Assembly (NCBI GenBank): GCA_007694185.1
Contig: RECD01000222.1
Span: forward strand, 1-34,244
DNA length: 34,244 bases
From: Planctomycetaceae bacterium
GTDB lineage: Bacteria > Planctomycetota > Planctomycetia > Pirellulales > Pirellulaceae
Reading direction: 5' to 3'
The translations under genes and the position numbers were made by a program. This document shows positions 8,780 to 17,900 of the stretch, one piece after another. How positions within the stretch are numbered: position 1 is the stretch's first letter; every line of letters starts with the position of its first letter. The notes below the pieces were generated by a model. The model saw nothing but the letters and a program-made list of their open reading frames with translations, was not told where the DNA came from and ran no database searches.

Positions 8780-10288
8780 ATGAATCATCAACACCCCGAG
8801 GCGGGCGGTGAGAACCGGCCGCTACGAGACATCACCCGGCGACATTTCTTTGGCGATTGCGGCATCGGCCTCGGTGCGATCGCCCTGACCGATCTGCTCC
8901 GTGGGGACGGTGTCGCGAGCGGGGCGGAAGTGGCCGGCGAGTCACCGAGAACGCCACGCACGGGGCCGGTGCGGATCGACCCCAGCCGTCCGATGGCATC
9001 GCGAGCAGGGCATTTTCCTGGCCGAGCCAAGTCGGTCATTTTTATGTTCATGGCGGGCGGTCCGAGCCAATTGGACCTGTTCGATGACAAGCCGAAGCTC
9101 CGTGAATACAGCGGCCAGGCGCCGCCGGAAAGCTTGATGGCGGGGAAGCGATTCGCCTTTTTGAAGGGAACCGAAAAGCTGCTCGGTTCGGCGCTCCAGT
9201 TCGGCAAGTACGGCCAGTGCGGGATGGAATTGTCGGAATTGCTGCCGGAGCATCGCAAGATCGTCGATGAGGTCTGCTGGTTGCGCGGGATGACGACCGA
9301 CGTCTTCAACCACGGCCCTGCCAAGCTATTCATGAACAGCGGCTTTCAAGCCCCGGGCCGGCCGTCGCTCGGGTCATGGGCGACCTACGGGCTGGGTAGC
9401 GAATCGACTGACCTGCCCGGATTCGTCGTCCTGCAATCGGGGCCACGGGGGCCGCGAGCCGGCGCGACGTTGTGGAGCAGCGGGTTTTTGCCCACGTCTT
9501 ATCAAGGCGTGCCGTTTCGCGGGCAAGGCGACCCGATCCTGTACTTACGGAGCCCCGAGGGGATTTCACGAACCAGCGAGCGGGGGTTCCACGATGCCGT
9601 CGCGGCGCTCAATCGGGCTCGCTTGGACGAATCGGGCGATCCGGAAATTTTGACTCGCATCAACGCCTATGAAATGGCGTTTCGAATGCAGACCAGCGCC
9701 CAGGAGCTGATGGAAACCGAGCAGGAGACCGCCGAGACGCTCGCACTGTACGGCGCCGAAGCTGGCAAGCCGTCGTTCGCCAACAACTGCCTGCTTGCCC
9801 GCCGGCTCGTCGAACGCGGCGTCCGATTTGTGCAGCTCTACCACACCAATTGGGACCATCACGGCGGCCCGACCGAAAACCTCGATTTCCACCTGCCGCA
9901 GATTTGTCGTGAAGTCGACCAACCGGCTGCGGCATTGGTCCTGGACCTGAAGCGTCGCGGGCTGCTCGACGACACCCTCGTCATTTGGGCCGGCGAGTTC
10001 GGTCGGACGCCGATGGGCGAGGTCCGCGACAACGTCGGACGCGACCACCATGTCGACGCCTTCACCCTCTGGATGGCCGGCGGCGGTGTCAAATCGGGCT
10101 ACATCCATGGCGAAACGGATGAACTCGGTTTCGGTGTCGTTGAAAATAAAGTCCACGTTCACGACCTGCACGCCACCATCCTGCACCTGCTCGGGTTCGA
10201 TCACGAGCGGCTGACGTATCGATTCCAAGGGCGCGATTTTCGGCTGACCGATGTCCATGGCCGCGTGGTGCGCGAGATCCTCGTCTGA
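8780..10288 (+). CDS. DUF1501 domain protein, Tat-exported (first copy)
   Basis: This 502-residue protein starts 28 bp after the PSD1 gene and is very probably in its operon. The N-terminus has a twin-arginine motif, DITRRHFFGDCGIG, followed by a hydrophobic stretch, so it should be exported folded. The rest matches the DUF1501 family, a distant relative of the alkaline phosphatase/sulfatase fold: FMAGGPSQLDLFDDKP near residue 90, HTNWDHHGGP near 355, and a C-terminal block with VIWAGEFGRTPMGE and GRDHHVDAFTLWMAGGG. Histidines and aspartates in these motifs are plausible metal ligands by analogy with the fold. Whether the family hydrolyses sulfate or phosphate esters is not established, so I do not name a reaction. 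A second full-length member lies at 28864-30318. Confidence 0.93.
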   Translation: MNHQHPEAGGENRPLRDITRRHFFGDCGIGLGAIALTDLLRGDGVASGAEVAGESPRTPRTGPVRIDPSRPMASRAGHFPGRAKSVIFMFMAGGPSQLDLFDDKPKLREYSGQAPPESLMAGKRFAFLKGTEKLLGSALQFGKYGQCGMELSELLPEHRKIVDEVCWLRGMTTDVFNHGPAKLFMNSGFQAPGRPSLGSWATYGLGSESTDLPGFVVLQSGPRGPRAGATLWSSGFLPTSYQGVPFRGQGDPILYLRSPEGISRTSERGFHDAVAALNRARLDESGDPEILTRINAYEMAFRMQTSAQELMETEQETAETLALYGAEAGKPSFANNCLLARRLVERGVRFVQLYHTNWDHHGGPTENLDFHLPQICREVDQPAAALVLDLKRRGLLDDTLVIWAGEFGRTPMGEVRDNVGRDHHVDAFTLWMAGGGVKSGYIHGETDELGFGVVENKVHVHDLHATILHLLGFDHERLTYRFQGRDFRLTDVHGRVVREILV

Positions 10289-10376
10289 GTCTCGCTACGA
10301 TCGAGGTAAACGCCGACCGCGCCGCCGCGGCTCACGCTTGTTGCTCCCCTTTCCCGACCTCCTCGAGAACTCATCG

Positions 10377-11540
10377 ATGCCGACTCGCACCCTTCTGCTT
10401 GCCACCCTGTCGTTTGCCATGTCGATCTGCCAAGCCCGCGACTCGGTGGCCGAAGTTTACAGCGTTTACTTCGGGACCTACACGAGTGGCGGCGTCAGCA
10501 GCAGTCGGGGTATCTACCGCAGCCTGTTCGATGACGAGCGGGGCAGTTTGAGCGAGCCGGAGTTGGTCGCCGAGACGGTCAACCCGTCGTTTTTGGCGAT
10601 CCATCCCAGCGGAAAGTACCTCTACGCCGTCAACGAAGTTGTCGAAAAAGGAGGCTGGCGTGGAAACGGAGGAGTCTCCGCCTTTGCCATCAAGGATGGT
10701 GGGCAATTGGAGTTGATTCAACGTCGGGCGTCGCTGGGCGGGGCCCCCTGTCATGCCAACGTCGACGCTACGGGCAAGCACCTGTTGATCGCCAATTACG
10801 TCGGCGGCAACGTCGTCGTCTTCCCGATTTTGGGCGAGGAGGGCTTGGGTGAACCGAGTTGTGTGATCGAGCACGAGGGGAGCAGCGTCGACCCGCAGCG
10901 TCAGCGTCAGCCTCACGCGCACTCGATCAACCTCAGCGGCGACAACCGGTTCGCGTACGTTGCCGATTTGGGGATCGACCAGATCCGGATCTACCGATTT
11001 GACGAGACGAGCGGTGTGTTGGCACCCGCCGAACCGAGCTTGGTCAAGGTAACGCCGGGTGGCGGGCCGCGGCATTTCGCGATCCATCCCAGCGGGCAGT
11101 TCGCCTTCACCAACCACGAATTGACCGCCCAAGTCACCTCCTTTCGCCGCGATCCGGCGTCGGGTGAGTTGACTCCGGTCGTCACGCTGCCGACGTTGCC
11201 GGAGGATTTCGACGGTCGCCGCAGCTCCGCCGAATGCCTCGTTCATCCCGGCGGGCGGTTTTTGTATGTCAGCAACCGTGGTCATGACAGCATCGCCGTT
11301 TTTCGAATCACCCCCCCAACGGGCGAGATCGAACGGATCGAAATCGTCTCGACCGGAGGTGCCGAGCCGCGAAATTTCCTCATCGACCCCAGCGGCAAGT
11401 GGCTGTTGGCGGCCAATCAGAATTCGGACAAGGTCGTGGTTTTCGAAATCGACGCTACTGAGGGGCGGTTGCGGTCGACGGGGCGAGCGGTCGGGGTGGG
11501 CCGCCCGGTTTGCATTCGGATGTTCCCCCTGGGCGACTGA
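10377..11540 (+). CDS. Lactonase-type seven-bladed beta-propeller protein, exported
   Basis: This is a 387-residue protein from the ATG at 10377. A longer frame from 10251 overlaps the DUF1501 gene and reads as arginine-rich shadow sequence. A signal peptide is visible (TRTLLLATLSFAMSICQARD). The mature part begins VYSVYFGTYTSGG, the standard opening of the 6-phosphogluconolactonase-like (lactonase, PF10282) family. It then repeats blade motifs: LAIHPSGKYLYAVNE, GKHLLIANYVGGNVVVF, PRHFAIHPSGQFAFTNHE, GGRFLYVSNRGHDSIAVF and PRNFLIDPSGKWLLAANQ. Cytoplasmic members hydrolyse 6-phosphogluconolactone. Because this one is exported, a sugar lactone outside the cytoplasm is a better guess than the pentose phosphate pathway. 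It lies about 88 bp after the first DUF1501 gene on the same strand and may be co-transcribed. Confidence 0.88.
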   Translation: MPTRTLLLATLSFAMSICQARDSVAEVYSVYFGTYTSGGVSSSRGIYRSLFDDERGSLSEPELVAETVNPSFLAIHPSGKYLYAVNEVVEKGGWRGNGGVSAFAIKDGGQLELIQRRASLGGAPCHANVDATGKHLLIANYVGGNVVVFPILGEEGLGEPSCVIEHEGSSVDPQRQRQPHAHSINLSGDNRFAYVADLGIDQIRIYRFDETSGVLAPAEPSLVKVTPGGGPRHFAIHPSGQFAFTNHELTAQVTSFRRDPASGELTPVVTLPTLPEDFDGRRSSAECLVHPGGRFLYVSNRGHDSIAVFRITPPTGEIERIEIVSTGGAEPRNFLIDPSGKWLLAANQNSDKVVVFEIDATEGRLRSTGRAVGVGRPVCIRMFPLGD

Positions 11541-11588
11541 GTTCAGCCGATTTTCGAATTCGGGCCGGTTTCTCAGGTTGATTTGGCG

Positions 11589-11616
11589 TTGCCAAAGGAT
11601 GTGAGAACGCTAAACT
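11589..11616 (+). promoter_or_regulatory. Possible sigma70-type promoter for rpsO
   Basis: TTGCCA at 11589-11594 and TAAACT at 11611-11616 are separated by 16 bases. The predicted transcript would start near 11623 and give a leader of about 35 bases before the rpsO ATG at 11657. The call is by eye and has not been tested against background. Confidence 0.4.
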
Positions 11617-11656
11617 ACGGCCCGAACTTCGTAACCAGAACAAAACTTTGGGTTCC

Positions 11657-11926
11657 ATGACGATATCGAAAGAACGTAAAACGGCTGTGGTGGCCGAGCA
11701 TCGGAAGGACGAGACGGACACCGGTTCGCCGGAGGTTCAGATCGCGATTTTGACGGAGCGGATCAACGGGTTGACCGAGCACATGCGGACCCACCGTCGC
11801 GATTTCGCGTCGCGTCGGGGTTTGTTGGGGTTGGTCAGCCGTCGTCGGCGGTTGCTCGATTATGTCCGTCGCCACGACCCGCAGCGTTACTTGGACATCA
11901 TCGGTGCCTTGGGCATCCGTAAGTAA
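11657..11926 (+). CDS. rpsO: Small ribosomal subunit protein S15
   Basis: This is an 89-residue protein of normal S15 length. It reads [32 protein letters not shown], then [20 protein letters not shown] and ends GALGIRK, all characteristic of the family. S15 binds 16S rRNA in the central domain and helps platform assembly of the 30S subunit. The ATG at 11657 gives the standard N-terminus; a TTG three codons upstream is less likely. No strong Shine-Dalgarno is visible. It is followed about 400 bp later by pnp, a very common bacterial order, so the two probably belong to one regulated unit even though the gap here is large. Confidence 0.98.
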   Translation: MTISKERKTAVVAEHRKDETDTGSPEVQIAILTERINGLTEHMRTHRRDFASRRGLLGLVSRRRRLLDYVRRHDPQRYLDIIGALGIRK

Positions 11927-12332
11927 CGGGTTCACCACCTTTGTTCTATCCCCCGCGAAAAGCACACAGGGGTAGCTTCTCGGTGAATTTTGGCATTGGG
12001 GCGTTTCGTCCCTCCTCTGAGACCGTGAACCTACCGGTCGGCGAATCGGCAATTGTCCGGTTTCGTCGCATGACCGGTGGGTGTTGGGCGGTTTTCTGCT
12101 CGGTTGGCCGGATCGACATTTCGTCGGTCGTCGGGCTGGTACCAGAGGATCTCATGAGCCGATTTTTTCAGGCGGTCGAGAGACCATCGGGATGCCTGAT
12201 CTTGTGCCGCTCGGTCGGCCGTCATCGCTACCGGCGGATGTGTCGTGTACTGGTTTGAGAGTTTGGTGATCGGGCCCCGTTCGTGTGGGCTCGGAAGTAG
12301 TTGTGTTGGTAAGCAGAAGGGAAGGAATAGAA
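11927..12332 (+). other. rpsO-pnp intergenic region with possible leader structure
   Basis: This 406-bp gap holds no convincing gene. An inverted repeat, CCTACCGGTC at 12030-12039 and GACCGGTGGG at 12072-12081, could form a 10-bp stem (one G-T pair) around a 32-base loop. Near 11948-11977, CTATCCCC and GGGGTAG could pair imperfectly just after rpsO. In enterobacteria pnp is autoregulated through a cleaved leader hairpin. A similar role here is only an inference. A purine-rich ribosome binding sequence (GAAGGGAAGGAA) lies just before the GTG start of pnp. Confidence 0.45.
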
Positions 12333-14603
12333 GTGAGCGAACAGAAAATTAGGGTCGAGAAGAAGATCGGCAATTTGGTGCTGTCTTTTGAGACCGGTCA
12401 GTTGGCCAAACAGGCGTCCGCGTGCGTGGTCACGCAGTATGGGGAGACGGTGGTGATCACCGCGGTGGCGACCGGTTCGCCACGTCCCGGGATCGATTTT
12501 TTCCCGCTGACTTGCGATTATCGCGAGCGGATGGCGGCGGCGGGCAAGTTTCCCGGCGGCTTTTTGAAGCGGGAAGGTCGGCCGACGACCAAGGAAACGT
12601 TGTCCAGCCGATTGATGGACCGGCCGATCCGTCCGTTGTTTCCCAAGGGGTTCAATGACGAGGTCCAAGTTCAGGCTTTCGTCGCCTCGAGCGACTTGCA
12701 GTCCGACGGTGACGTGTTGGCGATGAACGGTGCCGCCACGGCGTTGCACATCAGCAGCCTGCCGTTCCAAGGCCCGATCGCTTCGGTCCGGATCGGCAAG
12801 GTCGACGGTCAACTGCTCGCCTTCCCGACGCACAGCGATCTGGAAAAGAGCGAACTTGACATGCTGGTCAGCGGCTCGAAGTCGCAGGTCGCGATGATCG
12901 AAGGCTTTGCCCAAGAAATGCCCGAAGACGAAATGTTGGCGGCGATCCAGTTCGCTCACGCCGCGATTCGTGACGTCATCGATTTGCAGGAAGAGCTCTA
13001 TCGCCGGGTCAATCCGGTCAAGAAGGAGTTCATCGCCCCGCAGGACGACGGCTTGGTCGGCAGGATGCACGACGCCTATTACAACGAATTCAAGGCTGCC
13101 AAGCAGACGATCGGCAAGGCCGCTCGCGCCGAAGCGGTCAAGGCGATCAAGGAACGAGCCAAGTCGGAGATCATCCCCGACCCGGCGGCCCCCGGTGCGG
13201 TCACGCCCGAGCGGTTCCGAACGGTTTGGCACGACCTGGAAGAGGAAGTCGTTCGCGACTTGATCATCGCCGGCACCCGCCCGGACGGACGGGACGGCAA
13301 GAGCTTGCGGCCGATTTATTGCGAAACCGACCTGTTGCCGCGAGTTCACGGTTCGGCCCTTTTCCAGCGGGGCGAGACCCAAGCGCTGATCACGGTGACC
13401 CTCGGGACTTCCCGTGACGAACAGCGGGTCGACGGCTTGCAGGACGAGTTCAGCAAGAAGTTCATGCTCGATTACAACTTCCCGTCGTTCTCGGTTGGCG
13501 AATGTCGTCCGATCCGCGGCCCGGGACGTCGTGAGATCGGACACGGGATGCTGGCCGAACGCAGCGTTTCGCCCGTCCTCCCTTCGCCGGAAGAGTTCCC
13601 CTATACGATCCGGGTGATCAGCGACATCCTGGAATCGAACGGCAGCAGTTCGATGGCCAGCGTTTGCGGCGCGACCTTGGGGCTGATGGCAGCCGGCGTT
13701 CCGATCACCAATCCCGTCGCCGGGATTTCTGTCGGCTTGGTTCGCCAATCCGAAGACAAGTGGTGCTTGCTCACCGACATCCTCGGTGACGAAGATCACT
13801 TCGGCGACATGGACTTCAAGATCGCCGGGACTCAGAACGGCATCACCGGCATCCAGTTGGATCTCAAGGTGACCGGTATCAGCGAGGACATCATCCGCGC
13901 GACGTTGAAGCAGTCTCGTGAGGCTCGGATCGAGATCCTCAAGAAGATGCTGACCACGATCCCGCGTCCGCGGCGGGAAACCGCCCCGACCGCGCCGCGG
14001 TTGCTGCGGACGAAGATCGCCCCGGACAAAATCGGTGCCCTCATCGGCCCCGGCGGCAAGAACATCCGCGGGATCCAGGAAAAGACCGGCTGCGTGATCG
14101 AGGTCGACGACGACGGTACCGTCCTGATCGCCAGCAGCAACCAGGAAGCGGCGGCCGAAGCGATGCGCCAGGTCGAAGCTTGCACGGCCACCGTCCAGAT
14201 CGGCAAGATCTACGACGGCGTCGTTAGCAGCATCAAGGACTTCGGCGCCTTCGTTGAGATCTTGCCCGGAAGGGACGGGCTGGTTCACATCAGCGAATTG
14301 TCGACCGGCTACATCAGCAGCATCGATAAGGTCATCGGGGTCGGTGACCTGATGAAGGTGCTGGTGATCGACGTCGACGAACACGACCGCGTGAAGCTCA
14401 GCCGCCGACGCGCCTTGGAAGAACTCGGCATGGAAGACGAGATGGCCGCGCTGGCCTCCGACGACGACCGTGGCGGCGACCGTGGTGGTGACGACCGTCC
14501 CCCGCGTCGTGATCGTCGCAGTGGTGGCGGCGGCCGCGGTCGTGGTGGTGATCGCGGCGGAGACCGAGGTGGCGATCGCGGCGGCGAACGTTTCCGCGAC
14601 TGA
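12333..14603 (+). CDS. pnp: Polyribonucleotide nucleotidyltransferase (PNPase)
   Basis: This is a 756-residue enzyme from the GTG at 12333, chosen because GAAGGGAAGGAA lies just upstream and because the protein then begins at the family-typical position (VSEQKIRVEKKIGNLVLSFE). PNPase degrades RNA 3' to 5' with phosphate, releasing nucleoside diphosphates, and can also add tails. Two RNase PH domains are present (about 8-215 and 330-545), the second with EFSKKFMLDYNFPSFSVGE and DEDHFGDMDFKIAGT carrying the conserved acidic residues. A KH domain (about 555-620, IGALIGPGGKNIRGI) and an S1 domain (about 628-700, GVVSSIKDFGAFVEILPG) follow. From about residue 709 there is an unusual tail of about 48 residues rich in Asp, Arg and Gly with repeated DRGG units. 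Confidence 0.98.
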   Translation: MSEQKIRVEKKIGNLVLSFETGQLAKQASACVVTQYGETVVITAVATGSPRPGIDFFPLTCDYRERMAAAGKFPGGFLKREGRPTTKETLSSRLMDRPIRPLFPKGFNDEVQVQAFVASSDLQSDGDVLAMNGAATALHISSLPFQGPIASVRIGKVDGQLLAFPTHSDLEKSELDMLVSGSKSQVAMIEGFAQEMPEDEMLAAIQFAHAAIRDVIDLQEELYRRVNPVKKEFIAPQDDGLVGRMHDAYYNEFKAAKQTIGKAARAEAVKAIKERAKSEIIPDPAAPGAVTPERFRTVWHDLEEEVVRDLIIAGTRPDGRDGKSLRPIYCETDLLPRVHGSALFQRGETQALITVTLGTSRDEQRVDGLQDEFSKKFMLDYNFPSFSVGECRPIRGPGRREIGHGMLAERSVSPVLPSPEEFPYTIRVISDILESNGSSSMASVCGATLGLMAAGVPITNPVAGISVGLVRQSEDKWCLLTDILGDEDHFGDMDFKIAGTQNGITGIQLDLKVTGISEDIIRATLKQSREARIEILKKMLTTIPRPRRETAPTAPRLLRTKIAPDKIGALIGPGGKNIRGIQEKTGCVIEVDDDGTVLIASSNQEAAAEAMRQVEACTATVQIGKIYDGVVSSIKDFGAFVEILPGRDGLVHISELSTGYISSIDKVIGVGDLMKVLVIDVDEHDRVKLSRRRALEELGMEDEMAALASDDDRGGDRGGDDRPPRRDRRSGGGGRGRGGDRGGDRGGDRGGERFRD

Positions 14604-14684
14604 GCTTAGCCGATCATGTCCGTGATCCGCCCGATTCCGGTAACGGAGCGGCGGTTGGCTGACGCATCGATGCCGATAATCTTG

Positions 14685-14727
14685 ACCTGCCACCCGTGCG
14701 TCCGACGTGCGGGTGGCAGGTTTTGTT
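14685..14727 (+). terminator. Strong intrinsic terminator after pnp
   Basis: ACCTGCCACCCG at 14685-14696 is a perfect inverted match to CGGGTGGCAGGT at 14710-14721. The inner bases (CGT with ACG around a CCG loop) can extend the stem. A T-rich tract, TTTTGTTTT, follows directly. It lies about 80 bp after the pnp stop codon and would end the rpsO-pnp transcript before the protease gene. Confidence 0.9.
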
Positions 14728-14909
14728 TTGGCATCTCGGCCCGCCGATTCTTGGCGAGTTAAACTGGACGTTTCGATGGCCGTGACGGATCGAATCCGCT
14801 TCGTCATGAGGAACGAGCCCCAGATGCAGCCGCCGTTACAAGTCGCCTGCTCAACCGATTCGGGCTCAGAAGTCTTCCGTTTCTTGAACCGTTTGAGTCG
14901 CTGAACCCG

Positions 14910-17900
14910 ATGACGTCACAACTCTTTCAAAAGTTTTGCCGAGTCGCTTGGCTCGTACTGTTCCTGTTGGTAGCGATCCGACCCGGAGTGGCGTTTGCCG
15001 ATACCCCGGTTCGCTTGGCGACTGATCCGGCGCTGTCGCCCGACGGCCAACGGCTGGTGTTCGCTCATGCCGGTGACTTGTGGATCGTCCCGACGCGAGG
15101 CGGTGTCGCCCAGCGGCTCACGACCGATCCGGCCGACGATTCCCATCCCCACTTTTCGCCAGACGGCAAACGCTTGGCGTTCATCAGCCGCCGCAGCGGT
15201 TCGCCTCAGGTCTGGGTTCAATCGCTCAACGCACAAGGCAGGGTGACGGGGACGCCGCGTCAAGTCACCCATCACACTTCCGGCTACCAGTTGGAAGGCT
15301 GGTATCCGGACGGCGAGCACGTGTTGGTTAGCGCCAGCCGCGACGATCACTGGTACGCTCGCGAAAACGGCCGCTTCTATCGGGTCGCCGTCGATCGTCG
15401 TGAAGCCGATCAAATCTGGTTCGACGATTACGGAACGGCCCCCAGCCTGTCTCCCGACGGCACCAGTCTGCTCTTTCAGCGTGAAGGGGTCGCCTGGTGG
15501 CGAAAGGGATATCGCGGGTCGCAAGCCGCCCAAATCTGGCGGTACGACGCAGAGACTCAGGCTTTCACAGAACTTCGTAAACTCGCTCACGGCGACCGTT
15601 CGCCACTCTGGAAACCGGACGCTTCGGGGTTTTACTTCGTCAGCCAAGCGAGCGGCACGTTCGACCTGTGGGAGCACGATTTCGAAGCCGGTGAAGACCG
15701 CCAACTGACCCATTTCGATGACGACAGCGTCGTGATGCCGGCGTTGTCGCGGGACGGTTCGACGCTGGTTTTTCGCCACCTGTTCGACTTTTATCGATTG
15801 GAGACCGGTGAGCCGGATGCGAAGCCGCAGCGGATCGCGATCCGGGTGGGTGGAGATTGGGCGACCGATCGAACGCTCCGGCGGCGGCTCGATTCGGTCA
15901 GCCAGGCGGCTTTCACGCCCGACGGTCTGGAGATCGCCGTCGTCGCGGGCGGTGACCTGTGGGTGATGGACACCGAACTGCGCGAGCCCGTCAACGTCAC
16001 CGCTTCGCCGGGCGAGGAATCCGACCCGATCTTCGTCGACGAAGGGCGTGCCCTGTTGTTTCTGAAGCAGGTCGAAGGAACGGTCCAGTTGTGGCGAGCC
16101 GAGCCGGAGGATTCCGACCGCTTTTGGTGGCAGCAGTCCTCGTTTCGGCTCCGCGCCGTACTCGATTTCCCTGATACCGTCACCGCGATTGGCGCCAGCC
16201 CCGACGGTTGCCGGATCGCCTACGTCCGCAAACCGGGGCAACTTTACGTGGCCGATACGGACGGCGGAGAACCCAAGCTGATCGTCTCGGGATTCGACGT
16301 GCCCGATTATGATTTTTCGCCCGATGGCCGCTGGCTGGCCTACGCCCAACGCGACAACGACTTCAACAGCGACATTTGGATCGTCCCGACCGACGGGTCG
16401 CAGCCCGCTGTCAACGTTTCGCGGCATCCCAAGAATGACTACTCGCCCAAGTGGTCACCCGATGGGCGGATACTCGCCTTCAGTGGCGTGCGAGATGCGG
16501 AAAACAGTGATTTACACTACGTCTATTTGAAGCGAGACGACGCCGACGCCACCGGCCGCGATCGGACATTGGAAAAGGCGGTCAAGAAGATCGTCGAGGC
16601 ACGGAAAGCGAAACCGGGCGAATCGAAGCAACTCAAACCGGCCGAAGCGGTCGCCAAAAAAGAGTCCGATGCGGCCGCAGAAGCTGCTCGCGACGTTCCG
16701 ACCAAGGTAGAAATCGATCTGGAAGATATTCACGAGCGAGTCCAGCGGATCCGAATCCCGAACGAATCGGTCCGCGGATTGTTTTGGTTCGGCCATGACC
16801 AAACGTTGGCGTTCCGGACCACGATCGACGGTCGAGAGGGGACGTATGTCGTCGAGTTTCCTGACAAACGGACGCCGCGTCTGTTGACCACGGACCGCGG
16901 TTCCTTCAGCGGCCGATTGAAGGACCCCAAACGAGTCGGCTGGGTCAGCTCGTCTGCACCGGCGACTCTAGGTACCGACGGCAAAGTCGATCGCTACAAC
17001 TTCTCGGCGCGGCAAGAACTGGATGCCGGCGAACGATTCGCGGCCGGCTTTGATGTCGCTTGGCGGTTGATGCGCGACAATTGGTACGACGATCGGATGG
17101 GGAATCGGAACTGGGACGCGGTCCGGCGGAAGTATGCCGAGATGGCCGGCGAGGCCACCGACGTCGCGCAATTCACGACCGTCGTCCAATTGATGCTCGG
17201 CGAACTCAACGGCTCGCACCTCGGCTTTTCGCCAAGCGGCGGCGCCTCATCAGCGGATGAGAACGATTGGCGTCCCCAAACCGCACACCTCGGCGTCCGG
17301 TTCGACCGCGGTCACCGCGGCCCGGGCTTACTGATCCGTGACGTGTTGACCGGCGGGCCGGCCGACCGCGTCGCCAGCCAACTGCGGCCGGGCGAAACAA
17401 TCCTGTCGATCGATGGTGTCGCCGTCGACCCCGATTTCGATCTGACCCAAGTCCTCAATGGGCCGCTCGATCGTGACGTCACGTTGCTCGTCCGTGGCGT
17501 CCCACCGACGCCGGGAACGAAGCCTTCGGACCCGGAGGTGACAGAACCGAAGGCATCCGAACCGAAAAATACCAAGCCCCAAAAAGCCAAAAAGAAGAAG
17601 TCGGAAGCGAAGGAGTCCGAGCCGAACACTTCGGAAGCGAAAACTTCGGAAGCGAAAGCCAAGAAGCCCAAAGCTTCGCAAAATCGCCAATCACCGCCTG
17701 TCGAAGCGGGCGATGGTGACGACACGGTAAAAGCTGAAAAAACGAAAGCGGAATCGAAATCCGCTTCACCCAAATCCGCTTCGCCGGACACGTCTTCACC
17801 CGACGAGCTGCCGACGGAACGGACGGTCGCGATCCGCCCGATCAGCCTTTCTCAAGCGTTCGGACTGCTCTACCCGATGTGGGAAGCGGACAACCGCCGC

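Noticed and set aside
11941-12258. Possible 105-residue protein between rpsO and pnp
   Set aside because: No ribosome binding site and no recognisable motif; the region fits a leader or untranslated spacer better.
12228-14807. 859-codon minus-strand open frame
   Set aside because: It is antisense to pnp, which has complete family motifs. The minus-strand translation is rich in Arg, Asp and Ala with no domain signature.
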